A DNA stretch of 40,990 nt from Bacteroidota bacterium (GTDB taxonomy: Bacteria; Bacteroidota; Bacteroidia; Sphingobacteriales; Sphingobacteriaceae). The notes under the pieces are model-generated. The model was not told the DNA's origin. It did not search any database and saw nothing but the letters and a program-made list of their open reading frames with translations. The translations under genes were made by a program, and so were the position numbers. Location: NCBI GenBank assembly GCA_013288235.1, contig JABDCF010000026.1, forward strand, positions 1 to 40,990. The letters run 5' to 3'. Within the stretch, counting starts at the first letter, position 1, and every line of letters begins with the position of its first letter. Below are positions 1 to 7,687 of the stretch, in pieces.

Positions 1-1918
1 ATTGACGGTATTGTTGGGGCTGATTTGGATTAAAAGTTGACTGCCTTGGTTGTAATTTTCCACTTTGCAAATCGTGATTGAAATTAGCCTCCCGATTTAT
101 CCCGGTAACATTCTGAGGCCTTTGGATCGGTTTTATCCCGGAATAAACGTTTTGCGGACGCGCAGCATAAGGCGAGGGGCTATTCAAATTTGCCTTATAA
201 ATAGTTATGTCCCTGCCGCTTTGAACAGAATTACCCGGCCGGCCTAATTCCCTAATATGATATTTTTCTACCGGGTTATGAGTGACCCTCTCTACATCAG
301 CAGATGAAGGGCCAAAGTTATAACGTGAGCGCGTGGTATTAACGGTATAATTGTTAATTATAGTGGTTTGCCTTATATAGGTTACGTTATTCTCAGGGCC
401 GTGCCAATAATTTGAATATCCGGAATTGTAAAGGTGTGCCGGCCCTACAAAAACCCACCATGTATCGGGGCACCCGTTACTTACACCAGCGCTCAAACCT
501 GGCGACAAAGGCGCCCATCCACAAGCCTGGTCTCCAAAGCGCCAGGTAACCCATGCCGGTGCCCATTCATAACCGGGGACCCAAACCCAATTATAATAGG
601 AGTTATACGTCCAACGGCCATAGTGATAACAGGCCCATCCCCATGGCTCATCAGATACCCACGTATTACCATCATCGGTCATCGCCCAATGTCCATCGGT
701 AAAGTATGGGCGAAAATCAGGGCTTACATTTGGCACAAATACATCCCCGTATTGCGGGTCTTCTACCCATTGTCCGTAAGGTGACAATTCATCGTAAAAT
801 GCCTGGAAAGAAACATCAGTCGGCGGTGACGGACTGTCTGTATTCTTTTTTTCCTCCCATCTTACATTTGAACTGCCCTGAATATTAAGTGTTGTTGCAT
901 TTTCATCCGTAATTGTTACGTGATATGATTTATAGAAATTATTTCCGCCCTTTATTTCAATATCGTGAGCACCAACACTAAGCTGATAATTTGATAAAGG
1001 GATGTTTCCAACCATATTAGTGTCGATATAAACTTGTGGATCCTGCAAAGAATTGTCAGCAGAATTAACGAACAGGTAGCCGTGTTTAGGGGGCAATATG
1101 CGCACTATATGCTGAACTCCAGTGTCGCTTGCTAACACACCAAATTTTAGGGGTTGGTAATTGGGGGCAGTTATTTCAACAACGTGATTCCCAGAAGTGG
1201 TTTCTATTTTATTGCCATCATTAACTATAATTTTCCCGTCGATATTAATATCTGCATTATTGGGCGTTACATCAAAAAGGAAATAGGGTTTAGTGCTATC
1301 GGTTGTCTTTTCAACTTCTTCATCAGGTATAATTTTTGCAAGATTTTGTTTGTCTAAAACACCTTCCTTGTGATTTTGAATACTGTAGATTTTGGGCTTC
1401 AAACCGTTTTCCGGATTGAAATTTATATAGAAATCAACCTTTTTATCTGCACCTTTTACATTTTTTATATCGACCCTTTGATTGATGTAAGCAATTAAAT
1501 AATAATAATTATCTGTGCTGTTATAATAGATATCACTTAAAGTAATGTCTTCATTAAATCCAATTTTCTCTATCTTATCCGATAAAACCGATATCGATTT
1601 GAGGTAATCTTTGATATTAAGGTTATCTTGAGATATTTCAGGAATGTTATTGTCAACTACAACCTTTGGATTTCTAAAACAATCCTGCTGTATCAGGTCA
1701 ATTAAGTTGTTTTGGTCTGCTGAGCTATCAATGTTTTCACCCGTTATCGATTTTATGTCGAAATAGTAATTTTTTATAATTGTTTTGCATTCCTCTTTAA
1801 CAAGGTTTGCCGCTCGTTCAGACAATAAGGGAGGGCTTGTGGGTTTAATTTCAGCTAACGCGGTAAAAAAAGTTAAGAGATAGCATATTACGAATAAATA
1901 AAACAAGTTAGGTTTCAT
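1..1918 (-). CDS. Secreted PEGA-like/DUF6600 protein, 3' end outside the window
   Basis: An open frame starts with ATG at 1918 and continues without a stop to the left edge, giving at least 639 residues. I read it by hand through several junctions and the frame holds. Residues 1-22 form a signal peptide (MKPNLFYLFVICYLLTFF...). About residues 214-254 and 278-340 look like two PEGA-type surface beta domains (YIDTNMVGNIPLSNYQLSVG). Residues about 370-470 match DUF6600: repeated aromatic motifs such as SPYGQWVEDPQYG, EPWGWACYHYGRW, WVWVPGYEWAPAWVTWR and CGWAPLSP. The tail is rich in Asn, Gln and Pro. It is the last gene of a five-gene minus-strand run, 20 bp after its neighbour. DUF6600 has no established function; an exported envelope protein is the safe reading. 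Confidence 0.85.
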   Translation of the reverse strand, partial: MKPNLFYLFVICYLLTFFTALAEIKPTSPPLLSERAANLVKEECKTIIKNYYFDIKSITGENIDSSADQNNLIDLIQQDCFRNPKVVVDNNIPEISQDNLNIKDYLKSISVLSDKIEKIGFNEDITLSDIYYNSTDNYYYLIAYINQRVDIKNVKGADKKVDFYINFNPENGLKPKIYSIQNHKEGVLDKQNLAKIIPDEEVEKTTDSTKPYFLFDVTPNNADINIDGKIIVNDGNKIETTSGNHVVEITAPNYQPLKFGVLASDTGVQHIVRILPPKHGYLFVNSADNSLQDPQVYIDTNMVGNIPLSNYQLSVGAHDIEIKGGNNFYKSYHVTITDENATTLNIQGSSNVRWEEKKNTDSPSPPTDVSFQAFYDELSPYGQWVEDPQYGDVFVPNVSPDFRPYFTDGHWAMTDDGNTWVSDEPWGWACYHYGRWTYNSYYNWVWVPGYEWAPAWVTWRFGDQACGWAPLSPGLSAGVSNGCPDTWWVFVGPAHLYNSGYSNYWHGPENNVTYIRQTTIINNYTVNTTRSRYNFGPSSADVERVTHNPVEKYHIRELGRPGNSVQSGRDITIYKANLNSPSPYAARPQNVYSGIKPIQRPQNVTGINREANFNHDLQSGKLQPRQSTFNPNQPQQYRQ

Positions 1919-1938
1919 TTCCAGAGATTTAGGTTTAT

Positions 1939-2754
1939 TTACAGGTTATTCATAAAGTGGTTCTTTATATAATCATGTTTTTCTGTTTCGGTCATTTTTT
2001 TTATTGAAGAGATCAGCCACCCGGAGTTATAGTCACTTCGGTTAAAATTTTTGACAGTAAACTCCCATCCCTTCACCTGGAGAAATTGGAAGTCAACAAA
2101 ATTTATCTGATTAAACTTTAAAATTCCACTTTTAACCATGATCAAGAATGCACTTAAATAATCAGCACGGTAACTGTCTGAAGTATATTGAAATATGCTA
2201 TTTCTTTTTATTAATGCTTTAGATAATTCCGAAAAGCCAACTTCATGATCCATAGGATTTATAAAAGTTATATTTCTATTAGCCTTGGTAGGAGCGGGGA
2301 AAATATCGCTTTTCACATCAAAAATTACCCATCGGTAGCTGCTGTCCAATCCTGCTTCTGGTTTTAAAATGATGTCGATGAGGCAGTTCTTGTTCAGATA
2401 GCTAAATGAACAATGAGAAATTGCATACCAATTTTCATCATAAAAGCCTAAATGAACTTCGTTCGAATCGTTACTTACAAGGTTTAAGAAATTCAATGTT
2501 TCGGGACTGTGGGACAACCCAGTGTCTTTAAGATTAATTAAGGCAATTATGTTTCTTGCCCTTGTCGACTTTAAGTTATTAGCAAACTTTACGGGTTCTT
2601 TATAATTAAAACGGTCAAAAAATTCAGCTATTTGTTTATCTTCAAAATCAAATCTTTGAAGCATAATTGAATCCATACCAAAGGTTATCTGGCCTTTACC
2701 CAAATCTATAAAAATGAAAAAAGCGACAAAAACCAGAAAGAGGTGCTTAACCAT
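1939..2754 (-). CDS. Exported protein of unknown function
   Basis: 271 residues. Residues 1-21 (MVKHLFLVFVAFFIFIDLGKG) look like a cleavable signal peptide; the rest is soluble, without membrane segments. I do not recognise the family. The region around residues 95-150 (LGFYDENWYAISHC, then CLIDIILKPEAG and YRWVIFDVKSD) resembles the alternating-strand layout of NTF2-like folds, but this is only an impression. The start overlaps the end of the upstream gene by 8 bp, so the two are probably translationally coupled. Its place between other exported proteins suggests an envelope role. Confidence 0.75.
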   Translation of the reverse strand: MVKHLFLVFVAFFIFIDLGKGQITFGMDSIMLQRFDFEDKQIAEFFDRFNYKEPVKFANNLKSTRARNIIALINLKDTGLSHSPETLNFLNLVSNDSNEVHLGFYDENWYAISHCSFSYLNKNCLIDIILKPEAGLDSSYRWVIFDVKSDIFPAPTKANRNITFINPMDHEVGFSELSKALIKRNSIFQYTSDSYRADYLSAFLIMVKSGILKFNQINFVDFQFLQVKGWEFTVKNFNRSDYNSGWLISSIKKMTETEKHDYIKNHFMNNL

Positions 2755-3370
2755 GGGTAGTTTCCTCCACTTTTATATCGCCAAGTTTTAGTACATACTT
2801 GTTAGTTTTACTATCTCCGTTGAGAAGGTCCAGTTTTTTAAGTACTATAATAATATGACGCTTCGTTACATCAGTATAATTACCCATTTCATTATTGCTT
2901 CTTCCTTCAAATTTTTGGAGAAAAGTCGCTGATCCATAATAATACCCATTGGGGCCCTTTACAAATTGAGTCCCAAGGTAAATTTTATACCATGTGATTT
3001 TTACGGAAAGATAAGGGAGTAGCTTTAGCCTTGCCAAATATCCCCCTATTGGATAAATATGCGTTTTATTTGATGAGAGGCTACTAATTTCAATGGTAGT
3101 TGTATCCGAGATAAATAAATCCAATGCTAATTCGATCGCATCATTTTTTTTATCAAGACTGTTTTTTTTATTGGCTATAACCTGTACAAATTTTTCGAGG
3201 TCGTTAATGGTTTTTATTGCCTGTTCTCTAAAGCCATCAAGCTGTTCCTGAGACAACGTTTTAACACCGTCCTCGCTCATTTGTTGAGCGAAAGCATTAG
3301 GAACAATTGTGAAAGAAAAAAGCACAAAAATAACAGATACTTTGTGTGTTATTTTATTTTTCAGAAACAT
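2747..3370 (-). CDS. Exported protein, possibly NTF2-like
   Basis: The frame is open from ATG 3412, but I prefer ATG 3370: it places the signal peptide at the N-terminus (MFLKNKITHKVSVIFVLFSF, ending near AFAQQ) and cuts the overlap with the upstream gene from 59 to 17 bp. That gives 207 residues. After the signal peptide come a helix (FREQAIKTINDLEKFVQVIA), a helix ending LALDLFISDTTTIEISSL, then alternating strands (LSVKITWYKIYLG, YYYGSATFLQKFEG, KRHIIIVLKKLDL). This order fits an NTF2/SnoaL-like alpha+beta cone and echoes the C-terminal half of the lipoprotein just upstream. The fold is inferred, not proven. Confidence 0.75.
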   Translation of the reverse strand: MFLKNKITHKVSVIFVLFSFTIVPNAFAQQMSEDGVKTLSQEQLDGFREQAIKTINDLEKFVQVIANKKNSLDKKNDAIELALDLFISDTTTIEISSLSSNKTHIYPIGGYLARLKLLPYLSVKITWYKIYLGTQFVKGPNGYYYGSATFLQKFEGRSNNEMGNYTDVTKRHIIIVLKKLDLLNGDSKTNKYVLKLGDIKVEETTHG

Positions 3371-4304
3371 AGATTTCGAATATTTTCCCATCTTCAATTT
3401 TTTTATCCACAATGTTCACTTTCCTATTTGTCATGCTGATTGTTTTAACATATTTATTTATTGCAATTCCAGTTGAAGTTTCCTGACTGCTATTTACAAA
3501 TATCACCTCGGCATTTGGTGATGTGAAAAATTGGAGGATTTTTTCACGTATGCCGCTTTTTGATTCATAGGTGATATTAGGGTTTGCCAGTTCAAGAAAA
3601 TATTCTTCTAAGCTGCCCGTTGGGGCATGTTCCTTTTTTTTCTTTGTTAAAGCTTTTTGCGCAGTTTGCTTCGTAATTGTAACCGATGACGTTTTTGATG
3701 TTGTGGTTGTATCTGCCAGAGTGGTTTGTTTTTCCATTACTACTTTGGGAGTATCATAAAAAATTACAAACCTTTTAGGTAGTTCATTTTTTGCGATAAG
3801 CGTATTTTTGATGTCTTTTATAATTGAATCTTGGTTACTCGAATCTTTACCAATTCGTAAAGTATAGCTGATGTCATCCGATGTCGTCGAAAAGTTGTAA
3901 GATGATTTCGAACTTGACAAGTGAGATAGATAACTTCCAATTTGTAAAGTTGGAAGATTTGCGCTCAAGTCGTCTTTTAAATTGTTGTAGTCGTATGTTC
4001 CGAATTTCTTTCTTAAGCCATTTGCTGTTTCCGTCGGAATTTCAAAAACAGAGACAGAGTCTTTATTTAAGTCAAGCCTGAAAAAAGTAACCTTTGGAAC
4101 AAAAGGCAGCTTCCCTCCCTCGATTGGTTGAATAAAACTCTTTACAGCCGAAGGCATAGGGTCTGATGGATTATCTGAAATGTTTTTTTCGAAGACAGGG
4201 CTAACATTTATTTGCTGTGTACCATCGATCTGTGTTTTGCTTGAATCGCCGCAAGAAGAAAGTACGATTATTCCCAAAAACGTTAATTTGAAATAATATT
4301 TCAT
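3354..4304 (-). CDS. Lipoprotein of unknown function
   Basis: 316 residues. MKYYFKLTFLGIIVLSSCGDSS is a type II signal peptide with lipobox LSSC; Ser-Ser-Lys after the cysteine gives no clear sorting signal. Residues 30-190 are unrecognised. About residues 195-225 are a Thr/Ser/Lys-rich low-complexity linker. The last 90 residues (SLEEYFLELANPN, then ILQFFTSPNAEVIFVN, then VNIVDKKI and KIFEIYVSEK) look like an NTF2-type domain resembling the next gene. The gene starts 12 bp after the stop of the upstream membrane-protein gene, so it is very probably in the same operon. Confidence 0.78.
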   Translation of the reverse strand: MKYYFKLTFLGIIVLSSCGDSSKTQIDGTQQINVSPVFEKNISDNPSDPMPSAVKSFIQPIEGGKLPFVPKVTFFRLDLNKDSVSVFEIPTETANGLRKKFGTYDYNNLKDDLSANLPTLQIGSYLSHLSSSKSSYNFSTTSDDISYTLRIGKDSSNQDSIIKDIKNTLIAKNELPKRFVIFYDTPKVVMEKQTTLADTTTTSKTSSVTITKQTAQKALTKKKKEHAPTGSLEEYFLELANPNITYESKSGIREKILQFFTSPNAEVIFVNSSQETSTGIAINKYVKTISMTNRKVNIVDKKIEDGKIFEIYVSEK

Positions 4305-4316
4305 TTTAATTGGCTA

Positions 4317-5237
4317 TTAATGAATTTTAAATATCTGATGCTTTAAACATTCTAAGGCGATAATGCTACCTTGTTGATCTGTTTGTCCTCCGGTAAACAG
4401 AACAATGTCCTCGTCTTTTAAAATGCCATTTGTTTCAATTTCATAAGTGTAAATTTTCTGATTGTTGACCTCTATTTCTTCAATAAAAGAAATAGAGTGT
4501 TCGCCGACTTTCATTTTATTATTGTCTATTTTCAGTTTAATTTCGGAATCAAAAACAGATTTAGGTGACGGCACTCTAACGGAATGTCGAATATTCTCCT
4601 CCGGGATTGTTTTTTCATCAGCCTTAACTTTATCTTCTGACCATTGAGAATGCTGTTTTCTGAATTTTTTAGCGGTATTAAATTCCGCTAAAAAATATCC
4701 GGTATGGGCGATGTGAATATAGATTACAATTAAATAAAGTAGAGACATAATAAGATAAAAAATCATATTGAATGTGCCTAATAGTAAAATGGCTGTAATT
4801 TTGAAGAGAGCACTCAGTACAATTAATGTAACGCCGGCGACCTGAAAAATGACACCTTTTTTTAATTCTTCTCTCAGTCCTTCCTGCACGCCTCTATCTT
4901 TTTGCAAGACAATTTTATTTCTAATTAGGCATTTTGCACCAACATTTTTATGAAACCAATTAGCACCAACCCAATCAAAAAAAACAAATAGGGCAACTGC
5001 AATAATGGAGGAAACTAAATAAACACCATGTTTGGTAATCCCTCCATAAAGTGTTAAAGCAACTGCTGCTCCTTCAATGCAAACAGCAAGTATCACCCAC
5101 GCTGTATCCTTTTCATAGTCGATAGTGTTATAGAATCCAGGAAGAGAATATATAATAGGTTTCTTTCTAGTGGCTAACCAAGCTTTTCTTGCATCGTCAT
5201 TGGGCTCGAATTTAAAACGATTATTTAGTTCAGGCAT
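4317..5237 (-). CDS. Membrane protein of unknown function, first gene of the envelope operon
   Basis: The frame is open from ATG 5333, but the 32 extra residues look like non-coding AT-rich sequence. I choose ATG 5237 (MPELNNRFKFEPNDDARKAW), giving 306 residues. There are about four membrane segments in two pairs: residues about 46-95 (WVILAVCIEGAAVALTLYGG, then VSSIIAVALFVFFDWVGANW) and about 130-185 (VIFQVAGVTLIVLSALF, then FYLIMSLLYLIVIYIHIAH). A hydrophilic C-terminal part of about 110 residues follows, ending in strand-rich sequence (IYTYEIETNGILKDEDIVLF). It is not a family I recognise. As first gene of the run it may be the inner-membrane anchor for the exported proteins downstream. 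Confidence 0.75.
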   Translation of the reverse strand: MPELNNRFKFEPNDDARKAWLATRKKPIIYSLPGFYNTIDYEKDTAWVILAVCIEGAAVALTLYGGITKHGVYLVSSIIAVALFVFFDWVGANWFHKNVGAKCLIRNKIVLQKDRGVQEGLREELKKGVIFQVAGVTLIVLSALFKITAILLLGTFNMIFYLIMSLLYLIVIYIHIAHTGYFLAEFNTAKKFRKQHSQWSEDKVKADEKTIPEENIRHSVRVPSPKSVFDSEIKLKIDNNKMKVGEHSISFIEEIEVNNQKIYTYEIETNGILKDEDIVLFTGGQTDQQGSIIALECLKHQIFKIH

Positions 5238-5593
5238 AAGATAATAATTTAGGTATATTTTGTGATTTAGAAACGGTTCAAGAAAATATTTCCTTGGGCA
5301 AATGCAATTAAATAATAATATTTTGAAAATCAAATACTTATGTAAAATATTTATTACTTAATTTTACATTAAATATTACTTAATAATAAATACTGCTGTA
5401 TTAATTATTTATATATTTAGTTTTTAGGATATATTTTATTAAAATAAAAAAATGCATCAATCGATGACTTTGGATACAATATGCATTCAATCTACGACTA
5501 CATCAAAATTCCTTCAACCAATGCCTCTAACCTTGCTATTTTGTCGAGTATTTAGCGTAGTTCAAATTTGTAGGGCGACGGTTATAAATGCCC

Positions 5594-5800
5594 TCACTTC
5601 TTCCCACTCTTCAAATAACTTTCAGAATAGTAACCGATCCGCGTTCCTATTTTGGAGTTGCAGATAACCCAATCTCCCACATCGTAGCAACTGATATACA
5701 ATTTGTCGCCGGTTTTAATGTTTTTAATTACGCGGTTTACGCTCACGCAAATTTTCACACTTTTTTATTTCCAAAAAATAGAACGACTGATTATCAATAT
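5594..5800 (-). pseudogene. Remnant of a bacterial SH3-domain gene
   Basis: On the minus strand a frame from GTG 5758 to TGA 5594 encodes 54 residues with the core of a bacterial SH3 domain: NIKTGDKLYISCYDVGDW, then KIGTRIGYYSESYLK. The start of the domain (ENLRERKPR, equivalent to the usual NLR-xx-P strand) lies in another frame that begins further upstream, near 5800, and stops at 5721. The domain is therefore split by a frameshift near 5725-5740, and no good start codon precedes it. SH3 genes often sit near cell-wall hydrolase genes, so it may once have belonged with the lysozyme gene just upstream on the same strand. Confidence 0.6.
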
Positions 5801-6053
5801 ATTAGATTAAAAAAATCTGCAGTGCTATTGCGAAATGAACGCTCATGAACATCTTTTTGCCTGGTTTAACCCAGTGTAGGTCACTTAGAAAAATTTGTCC
5901 GTAGCCTGAACGGGTCCATGTTGGTGTTTATTTCAAATATGTAATTGGCTGATAAACAGCAACAAGCATTTTTGTCGAAATGGTAAAATGCAATTGACTG
6001 ATAATCAGGTATTAACAAACTTTAAAAAAAGTGCAATTGTGAAGTGAACGCTC
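5787..6053. repeat. Imperfect direct repeat pair with CTGATnATCAG palindromes
   Basis: The 24 bases at 5821-5844 (agtgctattgcgaaatgaac, then gctc) match 6030-6053 at 21 of 24 positions in the same orientation. Weaker similarity extends upstream through an A-rich tract to ctgattatca (5787) and ctgataatcag (5999), so the duplicated unit is about 55-58 bp and the copies lie 210 bp apart. Related ctgata cores occur at 5949 and 6069. The repeats bracket the region between the SH3 remnant and the lysozyme gene. I cannot assign them to a known element. Confidence 0.5.
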
Positions 6054-6084
6054 TTGTTTTTGCAACGTGCTGATAAAAAGCTAT

Positions 6085-6543
6085 TTACGAAATGTAAACA
6101 TTGTACTCTTTAGTCCTTCTTGCTACCAATGCCTGCAAAACATTGCCCCCGGCTTTATCCCACATCAGGAAGGCCTGGAGGAGGGTATTGTCCGTTATAT
6201 TCTGGTTAACCAGCTTCAACACCGTAGAGCCTTTAAAACCCGCAATGCCAATGTTATAACAAAAAGAAAACAAAGCATTAAACTGGTTTTGATTTAGCAC
6301 AGGCACCGTGGCAAAATGCACTGCCGAGGCATAGGGTTGCGCTATCTGGATAAAATAATCATCGGCCTGTTGCTGGGTTATCGGCGGATCCTGCATGGTT
6401 ACGGCAGCGCTTGAGTCGGGGTAGTAAGTCATGCCGATACCGATGGTGGGGATACCAACCTGGTCTAAATAGGGGTGTAGTACGCAGCCTTCAAATTGTG
6501 TGATGAGGGTTAATCCTGCCTGGTCTAATTGGGTGATTGCCAT
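6085..6543 (-). CDS. GH24 (T4-type) lysozyme
   Basis: 152 residues, the usual size of a single-domain phage-type endolysin. It should cleave the beta-1,4 bond between N-acetylmuramic acid and N-acetylglucosamine in peptidoglycan. Glu18 in FEGCVLHPYLD is the expected catalytic acid, with Asp27 and Thr33 at the E-x8-D-x5-T spacing typical of the family; GIGMT follows. FNALFSFCYNIG is the conserved helix of the C-terminal lobe. There is no signal peptide, so it would need a holin, a lytic event or a secretion system to reach the wall. No other phage genes are visible in the window. Confidence 0.9.
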   Translation of the reverse strand: MAITQLDQAGLTLITQFEGCVLHPYLDQVGIPTIGIGMTYYPDSSAAVTMQDPPITQQQADDYFIQIAQPYASAVHFATVPVLNQNQFNALFSFCYNIGIAGFKGSTVLKLVNQNITDNTLLQAFLMWDKAGGNVLQALVARRTKEYNVYIS

Positions 6544-6600
6544 GATATTGGGGTTAGGTTATTTTATGAGTAAATATACTATTTTCTTAAAAACAAAAAA

Positions 6601-6625
6601 GGCCTGGGGAAATTTCCCAAGCCCT
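6601..6625 (-). terminator. Probable terminator of the sdh operon
   Basis: ggcctggggaaa and tttcccaagccc pair at 10 of 12 positions. On the minus strand the stem is followed by ttttttgtttt, the T tract expected of an intrinsic terminator. It lies downstream of sdhB and upstream of the lysozyme gene. Confidence 0.65.
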
Positions 6626-6649
6626 TACGGTTAAACAATGTGATATTTT

Positions 6650-6713
6650 TACCCCCTCTGTCTCCTTCGTCGACATCTCCCCCTAAGCGTAGGGGGAGAA
6701 AGGCAGGGGTGTC
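6650..6713. repeat. REP-like palindromic element after sdhB
   Basis: ctccccctaagcgtagggggag (6677-6698) is a perfect 9-bp stem with loop AGCG. It sits inside a longer partly symmetrical unit flanked by gacatct and ggtgtc. C-rich and G-rich half-sites of this sort are typical of dispersed palindromic repeats in Bacteroidota intergenic DNA. It directly abuts the sdhB stop codon and may stabilise the mRNA end or act as an extra terminator. Confidence 0.5.
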
Positions 6714-7505
6714 TTATTCGCCTGACGCATGTTCATGCACATGCTCTTCGCGGAAGAGTTTGGCGCTGAAATAGTCGTTGTTCATCAGGCTAATGTTAGT
6801 CATTTTTATTTCTTTAGGACATTCGGCTTCGCAGGCGCCGGTGTTGGTGCAATTGCCAAAACCCTCGGCGTCCATTTGGGCAACCATGGCCTGCACGCGA
6901 CTCCAGCGCTCAGGCTGTCCCTGCGGCAGCATAGCAAGTTGTGATACCTTTGCCGATACAAACAGCATAGCCGAAGCGTTTTTACAGGCCGCCACACAAG
7001 CTCCGCAGCCAATGCAGGTAGCCGAGTTGAAAGCCTCGTCGGCAATTACCTTCGGGATAGGAATAGCATTTGCATCGATAGTGACACCGGTATTTACCGA
7101 AACAAAGCCGCCGGCCTGTTGTATCCTGTCGAAAGATGAACGGTCGACCGCCAGATCCTTTATCACCGGGAAGGCAGCAGCGCGCCAAGGCTCAATCACA
7201 ATGGTTTCGCCATCGTGGAAGGTACGCATATGCAGCTGGCAGGTAGTAATGGCATTTTTCGGTCCATGCGGGTGACCGTTGATATACAACGAGCACATCC
7301 CGCAAATACCTTCGCGGCAATCATGGTCGAAATGTATAGGCTCATCACCTTTAAGGATCAGGCTTTCGTTCACCACATCCAGCATTTCAAGGAATGACAT
7401 ATCCGGTGAAATGCGTTCAGCCTTATAAGTCACAAAAGCGCCTTTAACATCTGCATTTTTTTGACGCCATACTTTAAGCGTCAGGTTCATATTATTATTT
7501 TCCAT
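6714..7505 (-). CDS. sdhB: Succinate dehydrogenase/fumarate reductase iron-sulfur subunit
   Basis: 263 residues. It carries electrons from the FAD subunit to the membrane haem and quinone site. The N-terminal 2Fe-2S domain has CREGICGMC (about residues 63-71) with a further Cys in TTCQLHMR. The C-terminal domain has [11 protein letters not shown] for the 4Fe-4S cluster and [15 protein letters not shown] for the 3Fe-4S cluster. Start is ATG 7505 ([10 protein letters not shown]); the second Met five codons on is also possible. It is the last gene of the operon. In this strain it is separated from sdhA by another gene and by a REP-like repeat. Confidence 0.97.
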   Translation of the reverse strand: MENNNMNLTLKVWRQKNADVKGAFVTYKAERISPDMSFLEMLDVVNESLILKGDEPIHFDHDCREGICGMCSLYINGHPHGPKNAITTCQLHMRTFHDGETIVIEPWRAAAFPVIKDLAVDRSSFDRIQQAGGFVSVNTGVTIDANAIPIPKVIADEAFNSATCIGCGACVAACKNASAMLFVSAKVSQLAMLPQGQPERWSRVQAMVAQMDAEGFGNCTNTGACEAECPKEIKMTNISLMNNDYFSAKLFREEHVHEHASGE

Positions 7506-7534
7506 ATGGAAATATTTGAATTGCTACTTTTTTG

Positions 7535-7680
7535 TTTTGTCATTGCGAGGCACGAAGCAATCTCGTCGTCGTGCATCTGCGCCAATGTCGCTCGCATGGT
7601 TTACTCACCCGGTCTTCGCTTCGCTCGACCACCCTCTCTTCGGCAAGCCGGAAAGAGGGAAGGATTAATGCTTCGTCTCC
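7535..7680. repeat. Dispersed palindromic repeats between sdhB and the ferritin-like gene
   Basis: The stretch starts with gtcattgcgaggcacgaagc, a core I recognise as a common interspersed repeat of Sphingobacteria and other bacteria. It continues with a hairpin at 7632-7659 in which ccctctctt-cggc pairs around AA with gccg-gaaagaggg. No gene is supported here; the overlapping reading frames on both strands come from the repeat sequence. Confidence 0.55.
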
Positions 7681-7687
7681 ACAAATT

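Larger units (their letters stand above)
5238..6084. other. AT-rich gap with a decayed SH3 gene and direct repeats
   Basis: This 850-bp gap has no intact long gene. 5290-5450 is extremely AT-rich and lies upstream of the five-gene envelope operon, so it probably holds its promoter, although I see no exact TAnnTTTG box. 5594-5800 holds a broken SH3-domain gene on the minus strand. 5787-6053 holds an imperfect direct repeat and several copies of a CTGATnATCAG-like palindrome. The plus-strand frames here (for example 5588-5848) lack recognisable protein features. Confidence 0.6.

Noticed and set aside
434..784. Plus-strand open frame of 116 residues
   Set aside because: It lies antisense to the DUF6600 part of the gene at 1-1918, whose protein sequence is clearly conserved.
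5588..5848. Plus-strand open frame of 86 residues
   Set aside because: No protein-like features; it lies opposite the SH3 remnant and repeat sequence.
6778..7275. Plus-strand open frame of 165 residues
   Set aside because: It is antisense to sdhB, which has all iron-sulfur motifs; the frame reflects codon bias on the other strand.
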